From Gemmatimonadota bacterium (lineage in GTDB: Bacteria > Gemmatimonadota > Gemmatimonadetes > Gemmatimonadales > Gemmatimonadaceae): DNA of 7,593 bases. Position 1 is the first letter of the stretch. The number at the start of each line of letters is the position of its first letter. Positions 5,492 through 7,593 of the stretch are shown here, one piece after another. A program made the position numbers and the translations under genes. The stretch covers positions 1 through 7,593 of the forward strand of contig JAQBPZ010000088.1 in the NCBI GenBank assembly GCA_028287225.1. Reading direction: 5' to 3'. The notes under the pieces are model-generated. The model searched no databases, was not told where the DNA came from, and saw nothing but the letters and a program-made list of their open reading frames with translations.

Positions 5492-6703
5492 ATGAGCGCA
5501 CCCGAGGTACCCGCCACCTACTTTCGCAAGGGATTCGGCCTGAAGGCCGACGTGGTGGGCGAGCTGTCGGCCGACTACAACGGGCTCGTCGTGGATACGC
5601 TGCGCGAGCACGACTACACGCTCGTGGTGGACGACGTCACCATCCGCCTGGCCAAGGAGTTCGGCTTCTGCTACGGGGTGGAGCGGGCGGTGGAGTACGC
5701 CTACCAGACCCGTCGCAAGTTTCCCGACCGGCGGCTGCTGCTGGTGGGCGAGATCATCCACAACCCGCACGTGAACGACAAGCTGCGCGGCATGGGGATC
5801 GAGATCCTGCCCCTGCGGGGCGATGGCACGGTGGACTTCGGCTCGATCCTTCCCGAGGACGTGGTGATCCTGCCCGCGTTCGGCGTGACGATCGCCGCCT
5901 TCGAGGCGCTGCGCGCCATCGGCTGCGTGCTGGTGGACACGACCTGCGGCTCGGTGCTGAACGTGTGGAAGCGCGTCGACGCGTACGCGCGCGACGGGTT
6001 CACCGCGCTGATCCACGGGAAGTACTACCACGAGGAGACGCGCGCCACGGCGTCCCAGGTGATGAAGTATCCGGGGGGCAGCTACCTGATCGTCCGCGAC
6101 ATGAGCGAGGCGCACGAGGTGTGCGACTACATCGAGGGCCGCGCCGACCGCGAGACCTTCATGGCGAAGTTCGGCAAGGCCGCGTCCCCCGGCTTCGACC
6201 CCGACGTGCACCTGCAGCGCATCGGGGTCGCGAACCAGACGACGATGCTGGCGAAGGAGTCGCTGGCGATCGGCGAGGAGGTCGGGCGGGCGATGGAGCG
6301 CGTGCACGGCGCCGAGGCGCGCGCGCTGCACTTCCGGACGTTCGACACGATCTGCAGCGCGACGCAGGAGCGGCAGGACGCGGTGATCGACCTGCTCCAG
6401 GAGCCGCTGGACGTGATGGTGGTGATCGGGGGCTACAACTCGAGCAACACGATCTCGCTGGCCGCGCTCTGCGCCGAGAAGGTGCCGACGTACCACATCG
6501 AGGACGCGCACGGCATCGACCCCGACGAGGGCACGGTGCACTACCGCGTCGCGGGGGTGAAGCACGTGGAAGCGACCCAGTCCGGCTGGCTGCCCGAGGG
6601 ACGGCCGGTGCGGGTAGGGGTGACGGCGGGGGCGAGCACGCCGAACAACAAGATCGGGGAGACGGTCGGACGGATCCTCGCGACGCGAGGGTTGACGCTG
6701 TAG
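5492..6703 (+). CDS. ispH: 4-hydroxy-3-methylbut-2-enyl diphosphate reductase (long, plant/cyanobacterial type)
   Basis: The last enzyme of the MEP pathway: a cytoplasmic Fe-S enzyme reducing HMBPP to IPP and DMAPP. At 403 residues it is clearly longer than E. coli IspH (316) and follows the plant/cyanobacterial pattern: YFRKGFG near the N-terminus, FGFCYGVERAV, EIIHNPHVN, DVVILPAFG, IHGKYYHEET, KGFDPD-like PGFDPD, GVANQTTML and TICSATQERQDA. The three cluster ligands are Cys60, Cys152 and Cys288. His180 and Glu182 correspond to the catalytic HPE of the short form; Ser317-Ser318-Asn319 in GGYNSSNT and Ser382 in GASTP would bind diphosphate. The second cysteine motif is DTTCGSVLNVW instead of the common TCP. 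The start is fixed by the TAGATT box six bases upstream and the match of the N-terminus. It is divergent from the kinase operon across 168 bp, and repeat element B begins right after the stop. Confidence 0.95.
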   Translation: MSAPEVPATYFRKGFGLKADVVGELSADYNGLVVDTLREHDYTLVVDDVTIRLAKEFGFCYGVERAVEYAYQTRRKFPDRRLLLVGEIIHNPHVNDKLRGMGIEILPLRGDGTVDFGSILPEDVVILPAFGVTIAAFEALRAIGCVLVDTTCGSVLNVWKRVDAYARDGFTALIHGKYYHEETRATASQVMKYPGGSYLIVRDMSEAHEVCDYIEGRADRETFMAKFGKAASPGFDPDVHLQRIGVANQTTMLAKESLAIGEEVGRAMERVHGAEARALHFRTFDTICSATQERQDAVIDLLQEPLDVMVVIGGYNSSNTISLAALCAEKVPTYHIEDAHGIDPDEGTVHYRVAGVKHVEATQSGWLPEGRPVRVGVTAGASTPNNKIGETVGRILATRGLTL

Positions 6704-6745
6704 GAGCCGGGCGGCGCGCGCCTCCGGCGCGACGCCTTGCCGGGC

Positions 6746-6774
6746 GGGTCGCGTGGAACGCGACCCTTGGCGGG
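6746..6774. repeat. 29-bp core repeat, copy 2
   Basis: The same orientation and structure as the copy at 433-461: an 8-bp stem (6746-6753 with 6759-6766), loop TGGAA, then TTGGCGGG. The single difference is in the loop. Confidence 0.85.
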
Positions 6775-6809
6775 CGCGTGACCGTCGCTGCGCTCGGTCT
6801 TCCGCTTGA

Positions 6810-6905
6810 CGGGCGCTCGCGTTGCTCGCGTGGCGGCAACCCCCCAGCGGTCCCGGCAAGGGCGGCGTAGCCGCCCGCCCGCCAAGCCAGCAACGCGAGC
6901 GCCCG
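6810..6905. repeat. 17-bp perfect inverted repeat in element B
   Basis: CGGGCGCTCGCGTTGCT (6810-6826) recurs as its exact reverse complement at 6889-6905, enclosing 62 bases with another 7-bp hairpin and two copies of the CCCGNCAAG linker. It could fold into a long stem or cruciform next to the promoter of the hydrolase gene. Confidence 0.8.
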
Positions 6906-6911
6906 AGCCCT

Positions 6912-6917
6912 TAGATT
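6912..6917 (+). promoter_or_regulatory. -10-like TAGATT box of the SGNH hydrolase gene
   Basis: TAGATT is followed by six bases (CTCCGG) and ATG at 6924, the same layout as ispH. There is no Shine-Dalgarno at usual distance. The box begins five bases after the end of element B, so any -35 or upstream contact would fall inside the repeat. Confidence 0.65.
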
Positions 6918-6923
6918 CTCCGG

Positions 6924-7593
6924 ATGCTGCCATATTTCGTCCGTTACGTCGCCTTGGGCGATTCCGTCTCCCTGGACCTCTATCCCGCGCTCGACGCGGG
7001 GGAGACCGACGTCGCGGTCGCACTGGAGCGCGATCCGGCGGCGGGCAGCGTGGCCCCGCTCGGCGCCGCGTCGCTGCTGTACCAGAACGACGACGCGCGC
7101 TGGCCGGAGGAGCAGGGGGCCGACCTCGTGACGCGATATCCGGGCATCGAGCTCCTGAACCTCGCCGCCGACGGCGCCTCGATCGGCGACGTGTTCGGCG
7201 AGCAGCTCACGCAGCTCGAGGAGAGCGACGAGGCCACGCTCGTGACGCTCACCGTGGGGTCGATCGACCTGCTGAGCGCCTTCTCCAACAAGCCGCGCGC
7301 CTCCCTCCTGGAGCGCATCGCCCGCGACGTCGGGGAAGCGTACGAGCTGCTGGTGGATGCCATCCGGCGCACGCGCCCCACGTCGTTCATCCTGCTCACC
7401 TCCCTCTACGATCCCTCCGACCGGCTCGGCCGCATTCCGGGGGTGCTGGAAGACGCGGGGGTGCTGCCGCTCCACGTGCTCGAGGGGCTCAACGCGCAGA
7501 TCCGCACCCTTGCGGAGGGCACGCCCGGCACCGCGTTCGCCGACGTGCACGCGCACTTCCTGGGGCATGGCGCGAGCGCGCCGGAGGGGGAGC
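6924..7593 (+). CDS. SGNH/GDSL-family hydrolase, 5' part
   Basis: The frame from ATG 6924 stays open to the right edge; 223 residues are visible and the C-terminus is missing. Near the N-terminus YVALGDSVS gives the GDS block with candidate nucleophile Ser14. LNLAADGAS (about 78-86) fits the second block with Gly84, and TLTVGSIDLLS (108-118) lies where GxND is expected, with Ile114 in place of Asn. FADVHAHFLGHG (205-216) fits the C-terminal Asp...His block; Asp207 and His215 are the likely pair. There is no signal peptide, as the GDS block begins at residue 12, so the product is probably cytoplasmic. The family hydrolyses esters or thioesters of lipids, sugars or other small molecules; the substrate cannot be predicted. 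The start is supported by the TAGATT box six bases upstream and the position of the GDS block. Confidence 0.8.
   Translation, partial: MLPYFVRYVALGDSVSLDLYPALDAGETDVAVALERDPAAGSVAPLGAASLLYQNDDARWPEEQGADLVTRYPGIELLNLAADGASIGDVFGEQLTQLEESDEATLVTLTVGSIDLLSAFSNKPRASLLERIARDVGEAYELLVDAIRRTRPTSFILLTSLYDPSDRLGRIPGVLEDAGVLPLHVLEGLNAQIRTLAEGTPGTAFADVHAHFLGHGASAPEGE

Larger units (their letters stand above)
6706..6906. repeat. Modular hairpin-rich repeat, element B
   Basis: It fills the whole space between the ispH stop and the TAGATT box of the next gene. Ends match element A: 15 bases at 6706-6720 and 13 bases at 6894-6906. The left half has CTTGNCGGG at 6737-6745, 6766-6774 and 6805-6813; the right half has the reverse complement at 6852-6860 and 6878-6886. 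Hairpins include 6717-6731 (6-bp stem, loop TCC), 6746-6766 (8-bp stem), and 6860-6876 (GGGCGGC/GCCGCCC, loop GTA). A 17-bp perfect inverted repeat spans 6810-6905. No supported gene lies inside. The stems differ from element A while the linkers are kept. Confidence 0.78.

Noticed and set aside
5486..7568. Long minus-strand frames opposite ispH, element B and the hydrolase gene.
   Set aside because: They run through an unambiguous ispH and through the repeat element, with Arg/Pro-rich low-complexity translations and no domain motif.

Overview
The window is very GC-rich bacterial chromosome, densely coded, with G/C-biased third codon positions. Three features together suggest Gemmatimonadota, perhaps near Gemmatimonas or Gemmatirosa: a Ser/Thr kinase with membrane helices behind the catalytic domain, a long plant/cyanobacterial-type IspH, and gene starts that carry a TAGNTT box exactly six bases before ATG with no Shine-Dalgarno. 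This placement is an inference from style and was not tested by a search.

Layout, left to right: (1) the 3' part of a CGNR zinc-finger gene on the + strand, entering from outside the window; (2) a hairpin-rich modular repeat (element A, about 400-633) that supplies the last codons and the stop of that gene; (3) a 60-residue basic protein on the + strand, 694-876; (4) a three-gene minus-strand operon, transcribed right to left: a membrane-anchored Ser/Thr kinase (5323-3293), an LD-carboxypeptidase of family S66 (3300-2344) and a soluble pyridine nucleotide transhydrogenase (2347-884), each overlapping the next by a few bases; (5) a 168-bp divergent promoter region; (6) ispH on the + strand, 5492-6703; (7) a second copy of the modular repeat (element B, about 6706-6906) filling the gap after ispH; (8) the 5' part of an SGNH/GDSL hydrolase, 6924 to the right edge.

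The minus-strand operon joins a signalling kinase to murein tetrapeptide recycling and to NADH/NADPH balancing. A common physiological role is plausible (cell-wall turnover and redox state under one transcript), but the sequence shows only the translational coupling. IspH makes isoprenoid precursors, including those of the lipid carriers for cell-wall synthesis, and needs reducing power, so its divergent placement is at least compatible.

The most interesting non-coding signals are the two related repeats and the leaderless-type start motif, which occurs at all three starts that are not inside an operon and lack a Shine-Dalgarno. No RNA gene, CRISPR array, insertion sequence or complete undescribed multi-gene system was recognised.
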